From an uncultured SAR86 cluster bacterium (GTDB lineage: Bacteria > Pseudomonadota > Gammaproteobacteria > Magnimaribacterales > AG-339-G14): a stretch of 64,000 nt of DNA. Positions 26,735-35,056 of this stretch are shown here, one piece after another. Under the pieces are notes generated by a model. That model saw nothing but the letters and a program-made list of their open reading frames with translations, was not told where the DNA came from and made no database searches. The DNA is taken from positions 1-64,000 of the forward strand of contig CABZES010000006.1 of NCBI GenBank assembly GCA_902524805.1. The letters are read 5' to 3'. The position numbers and the translations under genes were made by a program. How positions within the stretch are numbered: position 1 is the first letter of the stretch; every line of letters begins with the position of its first letter.

Positions 26735-28802
26735 ATCTATTTCTCGGGTCATTTGAAGCTCTTTGTCCCGAATCAATTTTTTTTATATCCGGAGTAATTT
26801 CTTTTTGTTCATGGGATGCTGAATTTTCTATCTTTGGTCTACTAAGTTTTCTTGGTTTGACAACTTCTTGAGTGCTTTTGGATTCAGTTCTTTTCAGCTC
26901 GTCTCGTTTAATTGCTTTTTTACTAATTTTATTTTTGTCTTTTATAGGGGTTTTATCGGAAGATTCTTTTTTTGATTCTTTAAAATTATTATCAGGATTC
27001 TTTGGCCTACTTAATTTTTTCGGTTTATTAGTTTCATTTTTTCCAACTTGTTTAGGTCTAGAATCATTTTTTACCTTCTTATTATCAAAAGTTCTATTTC
27101 TATTTTTTTGATTTCTATTTGTATTTTTTGAAATAGGCTTATTCTTATTATTTCGTTTGAAGTTTTTTGGAGGAGTCTTAACTTTAACTTTTTTAGTTTG
27201 TTTAGGAGTAAAAATATTAACTATTTTTGAAAGAATTCCTTTTTTTGGTCTTGAAGATGGTTTTATATTTACAGCAGCTTCTTCTTTTTTAAATGATTTT
27301 CTAGATTTTTTTTCAAACTGTTCAGCTGCTGACACAGATGATTTACTTTTATCTGGATCAACAACTTTACCGTCTTTAATTCTAAGTACCTCAAATCTTG
27401 AATCAGGTCTTGTGGCATCTGAAATAACGACAACTTTAGTATTAGATCTTGCTTCAATATCATTTAGACGAATTCTTCTTTCGTTTAGAAGAAGAGAAGA
27501 CATATCTGGCGAAACTATTGCTCTTACTTCACTTGTATTTTGTTTGCTTGTTTCTTCTTCTACCAATCTTAATACAGAGGTAGATAATGTATTTACATCT
27601 TGAGTCCATCTTTCGGTGAGAGAAGATCTTAATCTCTGTCTTGATAATTCCAGTAATCCAAATCTTGAAATTCTGCCTATTTGTACTCTAGCGCGATCAT
27701 TGGAAAGAGCTTTTCTCATTTCGTCTTCTACTGCTCTTTTATTCTCTAGCCTCATCATATCAATGAAGTCTATTACCACTAGACCGCCAATATCTCTTAA
27801 TTTAAATTGTCGAGCGATCTCCCTACAAGCTTCTAAATTTGTATTGGTAGCAGTCTCCTCGATATCTTTACCTGAGGTAGCTTGGGATGAATTAATATCA
27901 ATAGCTACTAATGCCTCTGTATCATCAATTACGATAGAGCCCCCAGATTCTAATTTAACTTCTCTTTGATAAGCAGTTTCTATTTGTGATTCAATTTGAT
28001 ATCTGGTAAAAAGTGGGAGAGTATTTTCATATCGATTGAGCATATTAAGTTGATCAGGCATAACTCTCTCGACAAATTCTTCTGCTTGCTCATAAGCTTC
28101 TTTTGTATCTATCCATATTTCTTCTATATCTTCTTTTAAATAATCTCTAAGGGTTCTAATTATGATGTCATCTTCTTTGTATATCAAAAAAGGTGATTTT
28201 TTTAATACGTTGGCTTCGCTTATTGCATCCCAAACTTGAAGTAAGTACTGGAGGTCCCATTTTAGCTCTTCAGGATCCTTTCCTTCACCAGCGGTTCTGA
28301 CAATTACACCCATTTCTTTTGGAGCATTAAGAGCTTCTACTTTAGATTTTAATTTTTCTCTTTCAGTAGGATCAAGCCTTCTTGAAATTCCTGAAGCTTT
28401 TGAATTATTTGGCATCAAAACTAAAAATCTTCCAGCCAGACTAATAATAGTTGTTAAGGCTGCTCCTTTGTTGCCTCTTTCCTCTTTTTCAACTTGAATG
28501 ATGATTTCTTGATCTTTTGTAAGGCAGTCTTTAATCGAAATACGCTCATTATTCTTCTTATTCTTAGGTAAAAATTGTGGAGCAATTTCTTTAAAAGGTA
28601 AAAAACCATGTCTTTCAGCACCAAAATCCACAAATGCTGCCCCTAGACTAGGCTCTATTCTACTGACTCTACCTTTGTATATATTGCCTTTTCTTCTGAC
28701 TTCAGCAATATTTTCAATATCTAGATCAAAAAGAGCATTGCCTTCGGTAACAGCAATTCTTAGTTCTTCTGGTTGTGTAGCATTAATAAGCATCCTTTTC
28801 AT
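26727..28802 (-). CDS. rne: Ribonuclease E, without Zn-link cysteines
   Basis: The endonuclease that initiates mRNA decay and processes rRNA and tRNA. The S1 domain (about 36-120), the 5'-sensor/RNase-H-like region and the DNase I-like domain with catalytic aspartates in LVAIDINSSQATSG and GGLVVIDFIDM are all present. The Zn-link (CPxCxG), which joins protomers in E. coli RNase E, is absent: SRQRLRSSL runs directly through TERWTQDVNTLS into SVLRLVEEE, and the protein has no CPxC there. The C-terminal 200 residues are basic, low-complexity tail with two copies of KP(K/R)KLSRPK. 691 residues, against 1061 in E. coli. GGAG precedes the ATG. Confidence 0.95.
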   Translation of the reverse strand: MKRMLINATQPEELRIAVTEGNALFDLDIENIAEVRRKGNIYKGRVSRIEPSLGAAFVDFGAERHGFLPFKEIAPQFLPKNKKNNERISIKDCLTKDQEIIIQVEKEERGNKGAALTTIISLAGRFLVLMPNNSKASGISRRLDPTEREKLKSKVEALNAPKEMGVIVRTAGEGKDPEELKWDLQYLLQVWDAISEANVLKKSPFLIYKEDDIIIRTLRDYLKEDIEEIWIDTKEAYEQAEEFVERVMPDQLNMLNRYENTLPLFTRYQIESQIETAYQREVKLESGGSIVIDDTEALVAIDINSSQATSGKDIEETATNTNLEACREIARQFKLRDIGGLVVIDFIDMMRLENKRAVEDEMRKALSNDRARVQIGRISRFGLLELSRQRLRSSLTERWTQDVNTLSTSVLRLVEEETSKQNTSEVRAIVSPDMSSLLLNERRIRLNDIEARSNTKVVVISDATRPDSRFEVLRIKDGKVVDPDKSKSSVSAAEQFEKKSRKSFKKEEAAVNIKPSSRPKKGILSKIVNIFTPKQTKKVKVKTPPKNFKRNNKNKPISKNTNRNQKNRNRTFDNKKVKNDSRPKQVGKNETNKPKKLSRPKNPDNNFKESKKESSDKTPIKDKNKISKKAIKRDELKRTESKSTQEVVKPRKLSRPKIENSASHEQKEITPDIKKIDSGQRASNDPRNRSN
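26832..27026 (-). repeat. Repeated short linear motif in RNase E tail
   Basis: Two 27-base copies, at 27000-27026 and 26832-26858, encode KPKKLSRPK and KPRKLSRPK in the disordered basic tail of RNase E, 168 bp apart. The synonymous positions differ (for example CCG/CCA and TTA/CTT), so the peptide seems to be what is conserved. A shorter relative, SSRPKKG, occurs earlier in the tail. It may be an RNA- or partner-binding motif. Confidence 0.7.
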
Positions 28803-28905
28803 TGGACATCTCCATAACGCTTAAAATATATATGTGTCAGAGTAAACTCTGAAAAGGCTGTTTCTGTTAAGGTTTTACGCCCTTGCTACCCTAACAATGA
28901 AACTT
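28803..28905 (-). promoter_or_regulatory. rne 5' leader with two hairpins
   Basis: Read on the minus strand, the leader can form a hairpin of six pairs with one bulge (GTTAGG/CCTTAAC, plus-strand 28866-28895, loop with GTAGCAAGGGCG) and a perfect 6-bp stem-tetraloop (TCAGAG-TTTA-CTCTGA, 28837-28852), followed by GGAGATGTCC and the rne ATG. In E. coli the rne 5' UTR folds into hairpins through which RNase E autoregulates its mRNA (Rfam rne5). That this leader is homologous is an inference from position and foldability. Confidence 0.45.
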
Positions 28906-29037
28906 AAAAGTTATATTAAAAGCTTGTTTTGTTAAATATTCTAATTTGAATTTTGATTACGTCTTACTAAAATTATGCGATTCAAAAAAGAAAAAACGCA
29001 TTTTATATGGCTTTAAGGTATAGAATCAAATTTTTTT

Positions 29038-29994
29038 ATGAAAGATGAACCAAAAAAAGTACGAAATAAGGTACAAAAAATAACTGTTAACAAAGATTAC
29101 TCCGACCAAAGACTAGATAATTTTCTTCTTAATTATTTAAAAGGAGTGCCAAAATCGAAGATTTATTCAATTATTAGAAAAGGCGAAGTAAGAGTAAATA
29201 GCTCTAGAAAGCAGGTTTTTTATAAAATTAAGGAAAATGATCTTATAAGAATTCCTCCTCTTCAAATAGAAAACAAAGAAGATATTAAAGCTCCTTTTGA
29301 ATTAACAGATGTTTTAAAAAGATCTGTTATTTTTGAGGATGATGATTGTTTAGTTATAAATAAACCTTTTGGAATAGCTTCTCATGGGGGAAGCGGTATA
29401 TCATTTGGGTTGATAGAAGCAATAAGAAATTTTGGGCCAAGATACAGGGATTGTAAATTAGTTCATAGACTAGATAAAAATACATCTGGGTGTCAATTAG
29501 TTTCAAAAAATCAAAGTTTCTTGAGAAAATGTAACAATTTAATTAGAGAAAAAAAAATAATCAAAAAATATATAGCTTTAGTACACGGAAATTGGCCTGA
29601 AAACTTAAATTTAATTGAAAATAAATTAATAAAAAATATAGGTGTTTCAGGAGAAAGGATGGTTAAAGTTTCTTCGGACGGAAAAAATTCTATTACTAAA
29701 TTTAAATTGATTGAAAAAAATAACTTTTTTTCTAAATTATCTTGTAATTTAGTTACCGGAAGAACACATCAAATAAGAGTTCACACTTCTCACAGTGATT
29801 TCCCGATAGTTGGAGATGATAAATATGGTGATAGACATAAGGATAAAAAGTTTCTTCATCAGGATTTAAAAAGAATGTATTTGCATTCAAAGTCTCTCGA
29901 AATCAAAGAATTAAACTTAAAGGTTATCTCCAATGAACCAAAAGAATTTAAAAAATTAATAAAAATTAGTGAATCAAAGTCGTTTTTATCCTAG
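29038..29994 (+). CDS. rluC: 23S rRNA pseudouridine synthase RluC
   Basis: It modifies 23S rRNA (uridines 955, 2504 and 2580 in E. coli). An S4 RNA-binding domain at about 15-80 (QRLDNFLLNYLKGVPKSKIYSIIRKG) is followed by the RluA-type catalytic core with the aspartate in VHRLDKNTSGCQL and the closing GRTHQIRVH. 318 residues. It is divergent from rne, the same arrangement as in E. coli, and is followed by rpmF 18 bp downstream. Confidence 0.93.
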   Translation: MKDEPKKVRNKVQKITVNKDYSDQRLDNFLLNYLKGVPKSKIYSIIRKGEVRVNSSRKQVFYKIKENDLIRIPPLQIENKEDIKAPFELTDVLKRSVIFEDDDCLVINKPFGIASHGGSGISFGLIEAIRNFGPRYRDCKLVHRLDKNTSGCQLVSKNQSFLRKCNNLIREKKIIKKYIALVHGNWPENLNLIENKLIKNIGVSGERMVKVSSDGKNSITKFKLIEKNNFFSKLSCNLVTGRTHQIRVHTSHSDFPIVGDDKYGDRHKDKKFLHQDLKRMYLHSKSLEIKELNLKVISNEPKEFKKLIKISESKSFLS

Positions 29995-30012
29995 AATCCC
30001 TCTTGAATTATT

Positions 30013-30219
30013 ATGGCAGTACAAAAAAGTAAAGTATCAAGATCAAGAAGAGGAGCGAGAAGATCTCATAATGCTCTTAAATCACCTGCACTTTCTACAG
30101 ATCAAACTACTGGGGAAAGACACTTACGTCATCACATGACTGAAGATGGTTTTTATAAAGGCAAAAAAATCATGGAAGTCAAAGTAAAAGAAAAAGAATC
30201 TGAAGTAGCTCCTGAGTAA
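30013..30219 (+). CDS. rpmF: 50S ribosomal protein L32
   Basis: A 68-residue basic ribosomal protein; [22 protein letters not shown] is the standard L32 N-terminus, and [15 protein letters not shown] follows. The terminal [10 protein letters not shown] extension is acidic. In E. coli, yceD comes just before and plsX, fabH, fabD just after; here rluC precedes and fabG follows by 1 bp. Confidence 0.97.
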   Translation: MAVQKSKVSRSRRGARRSHNALKSPALSTDQTTGERHLRHHMTEDGFYKGKKIMEVKVKEKESEVAPE

Positions 30220-30220
30220 A

Positions 30221-30955
30221 GTGTCTCAAAAAAAAGTTTTAGTTACCGGTTCATCCAGAGGCATAGGTCAGTCAATTCTCAAATCCTTTTCTAGCAATGA
30301 ATTTATCCCAATTGGAACAGCAACTTCAAAAATTGGAGTTGAAAACATCTTAAAAAGTTTTGAGGAAAATAATATTTCTGGAAACGCATATGAATTAAAT
30401 CTAAATGATGGAAAATCTATAGATTCTTTTTTTGAAAATTTAAAAAAAGATGATTTAAATCCAGAAATTTTGGTAAATAATGCTGGAATTGCTAAAGACA
30501 ATCTTATGTTAAGAATGTCAGAAGAGGATTGGACTGAAGTAATAAATGTCCACCTAACAGGACAATTTAAATTAATGAAGAATTTTTTAAGGGGAATGCT
30601 TAAAAATAAATGGGGAAGAATTATAAATATTTCCTCAGCAGCTGCTGCTATAGGGAACAAAGGGCAATCAAACTATGTAGCTGCAAAAGCTGGAATTGAG
30701 GCAATGTCTAAAACATTAGCAAGAGAAGTTGGTTCAAAAAATATTACAGTTAATTGTGTTGCGCCGGGTTTTATTGAAACCGATATGTTGAAAGATTTAG
30801 ATGAGGATTATTTAAAGACAATTGCTGATGAAATTCCATTACAAAGATTTGGAAAAACTGATGAAATAGCAAGTCTTGTTAAGTTTCTTGCATCCGAAGA
30901 AGCAAATTATATTACTGGACAAACCGTACATATAAATGGTGGGTTATTTATGTAA
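30221..30955 (+). CDS. fabG: 3-oxoacyl-ACP reductase
   Basis: The NADPH-dependent ketoreductase of type II fatty-acid synthesis. It is an SDR protein of 244 residues with the cofactor motif TGSSRGIGQ (about 9-17), NNAG, and the catalytic Ser...Tyr-x-x-x-Lys (ISSAAA ... SNYVAAKAG). The start is GTG, 1 bp after the rpmF stop. Context (acpP, fabF next) makes the FabG assignment firmer than for the other SDR in this window. Confidence 0.95.
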   Translation: MSQKKVLVTGSSRGIGQSILKSFSSNEFIPIGTATSKIGVENILKSFEENNISGNAYELNLNDGKSIDSFFENLKKDDLNPEILVNNAGIAKDNLMLRMSEEDWTEVINVHLTGQFKLMKNFLRGMLKNKWGRIINISSAAAAIGNKGQSNYVAAKAGIEAMSKTLAREVGSKNITVNCVAPGFIETDMLKDLDEDYLKTIADEIPLQRFGKTDEIASLVKFLASEEANYITGQTVHINGGLFM

Positions 30956-30964
30956 AAAATACAC

Positions 30965-31020
30965 TTCTAGAAAGATTTTTTTCTAGTTTCGTATATAATT
31001 GCACAGATTTAAAGGAGAGG
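30965..31020 (+). promoter_or_regulatory. Stem-loop, -10 element and ribosome-binding site before acpP
   Basis: Just after fabG there is a 7-bp inverted repeat (CTAGAAA 30967-30973, TTTCTAG 30980-30986), then a perfect TATAAT at 30994-30999 and a strong AAAGGAGAGG ribosome-binding site at 31011-31020, five bases before the acpP ATG. No clear -35 box is visible. The signal supports separate, high expression of acpP; the stem-loop could attenuate read-through from fabG. The start of the transcript is inferred. Confidence 0.5.
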
Positions 31021-31025
31021 TTCAT

Positions 31026-31259
31026 ATGAGCAGCACTGAAGATAGAGTAAGAAGAATAGTATGCGAACAGCTTGGAGTAGGAGAAGAAGAAGTAACTACT
31101 AGCGCATCATTTATTGATGACTTAGGTGCTGATTCTTTGGACACTGTAGAGCTTGTCATGGCTTTCGAAGAGGAATTCGAAATAGAAATACCTGATGAAG
31201 AGGCTGAAAAAATTTCTACTGTTAAAGATGCAGTAGACTATATTGATTCCGCATCTTAA
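31026..31259 (+). CDS. acpP: Acyl carrier protein
   Basis: It carries growing acyl chains on a 4'-phosphopantetheine attached to Ser37 (GADSLDTVE). The 77-residue acidic protein matches E. coli AcpP. I choose ATG 31026, not a frame extension to TTG 30999, because the Shine-Dalgarno AAAGGAGAGG ends 5 bases upstream and the N-terminus then has the standard length. It sits between fabG and fabF. Confidence 0.97.
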   Translation: MSSTEDRVRRIVCEQLGVGEEEVTTSASFIDDLGADSLDTVELVMAFEEEFEIEIPDEEAEKISTVKDAVDYIDSAS

Positions 31260-31265
31260 TTTTAA

Positions 31266-32504
31266 ATGGACCTAAAGAGGCGGGTAGTAGTTACTGGCCT
31301 AGGACTTATTAGTCCCATAGGAAACTCTGCAATTTCTTCATGGAAGAGTGCCACTGAAGGGAAAAGTGGTGCCGAACTTATAACTAAATTCGATACTGAA
31401 AATTTTCTTACAAAATTTGGAGCGACAGTAAAAAATTTTGAAGATTTAGGCTGTATTGAACCAAAAGAAGCAAGAAGAACAGATCTATTTATTCAGTATG
31501 GAACTGCAGCAGCCATTGAAGCTATTCAAGATTCTGGATTTATAGATTTTTACAATTCTAAAGATATTGGCGTTTCAGTTAGTTCTGGAATAGGTGGGTT
31601 AGAAACTATTGAAGAAAATGCAATTATTTTAAAGGAAAAAGGACCAAGGAAAATTTCTCCTTTTTTTGTACCTGGGTCAATCATTAACATGGCCTCTGGA
31701 AACATAGCAATTAAATATGGATTCAAGGGTCCAAATTTATCAATGGTTTCAGCTTGTTCTTCAGCTGGCCATAGTATTGGATATTCTGCACGAAGTATTT
31801 CTTACGGAGATGCAGATGTTATGGTCGCAGGCGGAGCAGAAGCAGCAATGTCGCCTTTGGGAATGGCTGGATTTAATGCAGCCAAGGCTTTATCAACTAG
31901 AAATGATTCTCCTGAAGAAGCTAGCCGCCCTTGGGATAAAGAAAGAGACGGTTTTGTTTTGGGAGAAGGTGCAGGAGTTTTGATATTAGAGGAGTTAGAG
32001 TCCGCTAAAAAAAGATCTGCAAAAATTTATGCTGAAATAACTGGATTTGGGATGAGTGATGATGCATTTCATATAACAGCACCTGCTGAAGATGGAATAG
32101 GAGCAAAACTAGCAATGGAAAATGCCTTAAAAGATAGCAATCTTAATACTGATCAAATAGATCATATTAATGCTCATGGAACATCAACTCCTTTGGGAGA
32201 TATAGTTGAATCAAGGGCAATAAGAGATGTATTTAAAAATGATGCTGATTCAATTTTAGTAAGCTCCACTAAGTCAATGACCGGCCATCTTTTAGGAGCG
32301 GCAGGAGCAATTGAATCAATTTATAGCATTTTTGCTATTAACAATAATCTTGTGCCGCCTACTATAAATCTAGAAAATCCAGATAATGAAGCTAATTTAA
32401 ATTTAGTATCAAATACATCCAAAGATAAAGAAATAAAATCCGTTATGAACAATACTTTTGGTTTTGGAGGAACTAACGTATCTCTAATCTTTAGTGAATT
32501 TTAA
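31266..32504 (+). CDS. fabF: 3-oxoacyl-ACP synthase II
   Basis: The elongating ketoacyl-ACP synthase. Opening VVTGLGLISPIG; the active-site cysteine in VSACSSAGHSIG; the two catalytic histidines in NAHGTSTPLGD and KSMTGHLLGAAGA; closing NNTFGFGGTNVSLIF. 412 residues. It begins 6 bp after acpP. No fabH or fabB is in this window. Confidence 0.96.
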   Translation: MDLKRRVVVTGLGLISPIGNSAISSWKSATEGKSGAELITKFDTENFLTKFGATVKNFEDLGCIEPKEARRTDLFIQYGTAAAIEAIQDSGFIDFYNSKDIGVSVSSGIGGLETIEENAIILKEKGPRKISPFFVPGSIINMASGNIAIKYGFKGPNLSMVSACSSAGHSIGYSARSISYGDADVMVAGGAEAAMSPLGMAGFNAAKALSTRNDSPEEASRPWDKERDGFVLGEGAGVLILEELESAKKRSAKIYAEITGFGMSDDAFHITAPAEDGIGAKLAMENALKDSNLNTDQIDHINAHGTSTPLGDIVESRAIRDVFKNDADSILVSSTKSMTGHLLGAAGAIESIYSIFAINNNLVPPTINLENPDNEANLNLVSNTSKDKEIKSVMNNTFGFGGTNVSLIFSEF

Positions 32505-32508
32505 TTAA

Positions 32509-33429
32509 GTGCGATTATTAATACTTTTTTTTATTTTTTTATTTTCCTCTTTTTTTTCTTTCATATTAGCTAAAAATTTAAATTTACAGGAAGACTATAT
32601 TTATCTTCTTAAGGAGGGGGAATCATATAGTTCAATTAAAAAAAGTTTGAAAAATTTAGATATTACAATTCCCTTTGTAATTGATTTATATTTTTATCTT
32701 ACGGGATCAGACAAGTCACTTAGAAAAGGAGAATATAAATTGGAAAGAAATTCTAATTTGTTTGTTATATCTAATAATTTTTCAGAAGGAAATGTGTTTT
32801 ATAGATCTTTTTATATTCCTGAAGGATCTGAAGTTTCACAATTTCTTTCATTAGAAGAGCAAAATAAATTTTGTAAATTCAAAGGGCTAGATGATTGCAA
32901 GCTTGAAGGCATGTTGCATCCAAATACTTATTTTTATGAAGCAGGAGAAAATCTAAATAATATTTTAAACGAGGCTTTCAATATTCAATTATTTTTAGCT
33001 GAAGAGCAATTTAAAAAATTAAATACAAACAAATTTGTTAAAAATGTTTACGAATTAATAATATTGGCATCAATTTTAGAAAAAGAATCTTGCTTTGAAG
33101 AAAGAAGCTTAATTTCAGGAGTTATTTATAATAGACTCGAGAAAAGAATGAAATTACAAATAGATTCAACAGTTATATACGGAATAAAAAATTTTGATGG
33201 AAATCTTACAAAATCAAACTTAAAAAACAAAACACCATTCAATACTTATACTAATTTTGGATTACCTCCAACTCCTATATCCATGCCATCAAAGTCATCA
33301 TTGATAGCTGCAGGCAACCCATTGAAAAGTGATTACTTTTACTTTGTAAGCAAAGGTAAATGTGCACATGAATTTTCTATAGATTATTCAGATCATTTAA
33401 AGGCAATACAGAAATATCAATCAAATTAG
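32509..33429 (+). CDS. mltG: Endolytic murein transglycosylase MltG
   Basis: The inner-membrane enzyme that cleaves nascent peptidoglycan strands and sets their length. An N-terminal membrane anchor (LLILFFIFLFSSFFSFIL) precedes the YceG domain with the catalytic-glutamate segment ILASILEKES, then SGVIYNRLEKRMKLQIDSTVIYG and GLPPTPISMPSKSSLIAAGNP. 306 residues. The start is GTG 32509. pabC, usual between fabF and mltG in enterobacteria, is absent. Confidence 0.93.
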   Translation: MRLLILFFIFLFSSFFSFILAKNLNLQEDYIYLLKEGESYSSIKKSLKNLDITIPFVIDLYFYLTGSDKSLRKGEYKLERNSNLFVISNNFSEGNVFYRSFYIPEGSEVSQFLSLEEQNKFCKFKGLDDCKLEGMLHPNTYFYEAGENLNNILNEAFNIQLFLAEEQFKKLNTNKFVKNVYELIILASILEKESCFEERSLISGVIYNRLEKRMKLQIDSTVIYGIKNFDGNLTKSNLKNKTPFNTYTNFGLPPTPISMPSKSSLIAAGNPLKSDYFYFVSKGKCAHEFSIDYSDHLKAIQKYQSN

Positions 33430-33431
33430 AA

Positions 33432-34046
33432 ATGTTTATTAGTTTTGAAGGAATAGAGGGCTCAGGTAAGTCTACTTTATTAGAAAATCTAAAAAAATAT
33501 TATTTAAAAAAAGAGTTAGAAGTTCTTTTCACAAAAGAGCCAGGCGGCACTGAATTAGGAAAAGATATAAGAGGTATATTGCTTAATCCTACATCCTTAA
33601 TTAGTTCGGAGGCAGAATTATTATTGCTTATGGCCGACAGAATCGAACATGTAACAACCATAATAAATCCAAATCTTAAAAAAAATAAAATAATATTTTG
33701 TGATAGATACATTGACTCTACTATTGCTTATCAAGGCAAAGGAAGAAACTTGAGCGAAGATAAAATTAAAGAATTGATTGATATTTTAAATTTACCTATC
33801 CCAGATTTAACAATTCTCTTGGACCTTCCAGTTGAAGATGGGTTATTAAGAGCAAATAAAAGAAATGAGTTAGATAGATTTGAAAAAGAGGATATTAATT
33901 TTCACAAAAGCATTCGTAAATCTTATTTGGATTTACAAAAAAAAGATCCAAAAAGAATTTTTCTTTTCGATTCTTCGATCTCAGAAAATAAATTATTTAA
34001 AAATGTTCTTAATCTGATAGAAAAAAAAATCAATGAATCGCATTAA
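33432..34046 (+). CDS. tmk: Thymidylate kinase
   Basis: It phosphorylates dTMP to dTDP. The P-loop is GIEGSGKST (residues 7-15), followed by the dTMP-binding FTKEPGGTELG and CDRYIDSTIAYQGKGR. 204 residues. It starts 2 bp after mltG and overlaps holB by 14 bp, the conserved mltG-tmk-holB order. Confidence 0.96.
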   Translation: MFISFEGIEGSGKSTLLENLKKYYLKKELEVLFTKEPGGTELGKDIRGILLNPTSLISSEAELLLLMADRIEHVTTIINPNLKKNKIIFCDRYIDSTIAYQGKGRNLSEDKIKELIDILNLPIPDLTILLDLPVEDGLLRANKRNELDRFEKEDINFHKSIRKSYLDLQKKDPKRIFLFDSSISENKLFKNVLNLIEKKINESH

Positions 34047-35010
34047 ATACCCTTGGCTAAAAAAATATGTCGAGCATTTTGATATAAACAAGTTAGCTCA
34101 TTCTCATTTGCTTTCAGGAAAAATAGGTATTGGAAAACTTCATTTCGCAGAAGAGTTATCAAAATCCTTATTATGCTCAAATTCAAATGAATTATTTGAA
34201 TACTGTAACGATTGTTCATCGTGCAAAGCATTTAATGCAGGATCAAATCCAGATTTTAAGTTAATCGATAAGGAGACAGAAAGTAAGATCATAAAAATTT
34301 CTCAATTGAGAGGAAACTCGAAAGAAACAGGTGACGAAGGTATCTTAAATATTTCTCATGAAACTCCTTTGCTGAGCAAATCAAAAATTATTGTTATTAA
34401 TTCTGCAGAATCTATGAATCTTGAATCGCAAAATTTTTTATTAAAAACACTTGAGGAGCCCTCCAAGAACACATTTATTTTTTTAATTTCTTCAAAACCA
34501 TTCTCTCTTAAACCAACTCTTTTAAGTAGACTCAATCATACGTCATTTTCATTTCCAAATAAGGAAGATATCTCTCTTTGGATCAATTCTCTAGGAATTG
34601 AATTAAATTCAAAAGATTTAAACTTTTTTGAAAACTTAAATTTGACTGAAATAAATCAAGATCAAATAAAAAAAGGCAAGGAAGAAAGAAAAGTATTTTC
34701 TTCTGAACTCTCCGAAAGTTCATCATCTAAGAAATTAGAAAAAATAGCATCTAATTGGGATGATCAATTTTTATCGATAAAATTAGGATGGTTATCTAAA
34801 ATTATTTTGCAATCTATTTTTGTAAAAATTAATAAAACAGACATACCAACTTCTTACTTTTCAGAAAATATTTCACATTTATCCAAAACTAAAAATTTAA
34901 CCGAATTATTTTCCTTATCTAACGAATTAAATAATCTATCTAAAGACCTATCAGAAGGAATTAATTTGAATAATAAAATTCAAATAAAAGCACTATTATC
35001 AACTTTCTGA
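34033..35010 (+). CDS. holB: DNA polymerase III delta' subunit
   Basis: The clamp-loader subunit of the replicative polymerase. AHSHLLSGKIGIGKLHFAEEL is the (degenerate) P-loop region, the zinc-binding cysteines are in CSNSNELFEYCNDCSSCK, and AESMNLESQNFLLKTLEEPSKNTFIFL is diagnostic of the family. The usual SRC motif reads SRL here (PTLLSRLNH). 325 residues. The gene is in the classical tmk-holB order; no pilZ gene follows, and tatD is 14 kb away. Confidence 0.9.
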   Translation: MNRIKYPWLKKYVEHFDINKLAHSHLLSGKIGIGKLHFAEELSKSLLCSNSNELFEYCNDCSSCKAFNAGSNPDFKLIDKETESKIIKISQLRGNSKETGDEGILNISHETPLLSKSKIIVINSAESMNLESQNFLLKTLEEPSKNTFIFLISSKPFSLKPTLLSRLNHTSFSFPNKEDISLWINSLGIELNSKDLNFFENLNLTEINQDQIKKGKEERKVFSSELSESSSSKKLEKIASNWDDQFLSIKLGWLSKIILQSIFVKINKTDIPTSYFSENISHLSKTKNLTELFSLSNELNNLSKDLSEGINLNNKIQIKALLSTF

Positions 35011-35056
35011 TGTTTAAAACTTTTTTATTGCCAGGAATTTAATCTAAAATATAAAA

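Noticed and set aside
27157-27969. Two plus-strand open frames of 148 and 117 residues opposite rne
   Set aside because: Antisense shadows of RNase E, serine/leucine/phenylalanine-rich as expected for the complement of a lysine- and glutamate-rich gene.
30965-30990. Rho-independent terminator after fabG
   Set aside because: The stem (7 bp) is AT-rich and the following T-run is only three bases, so termination is not supported; listed only as a stem-loop.
31717-31983. 88-residue frame on the same strand inside fabF
   Set aside because: It overlaps the active-site cysteine region of fabF in another frame and shows no domain.
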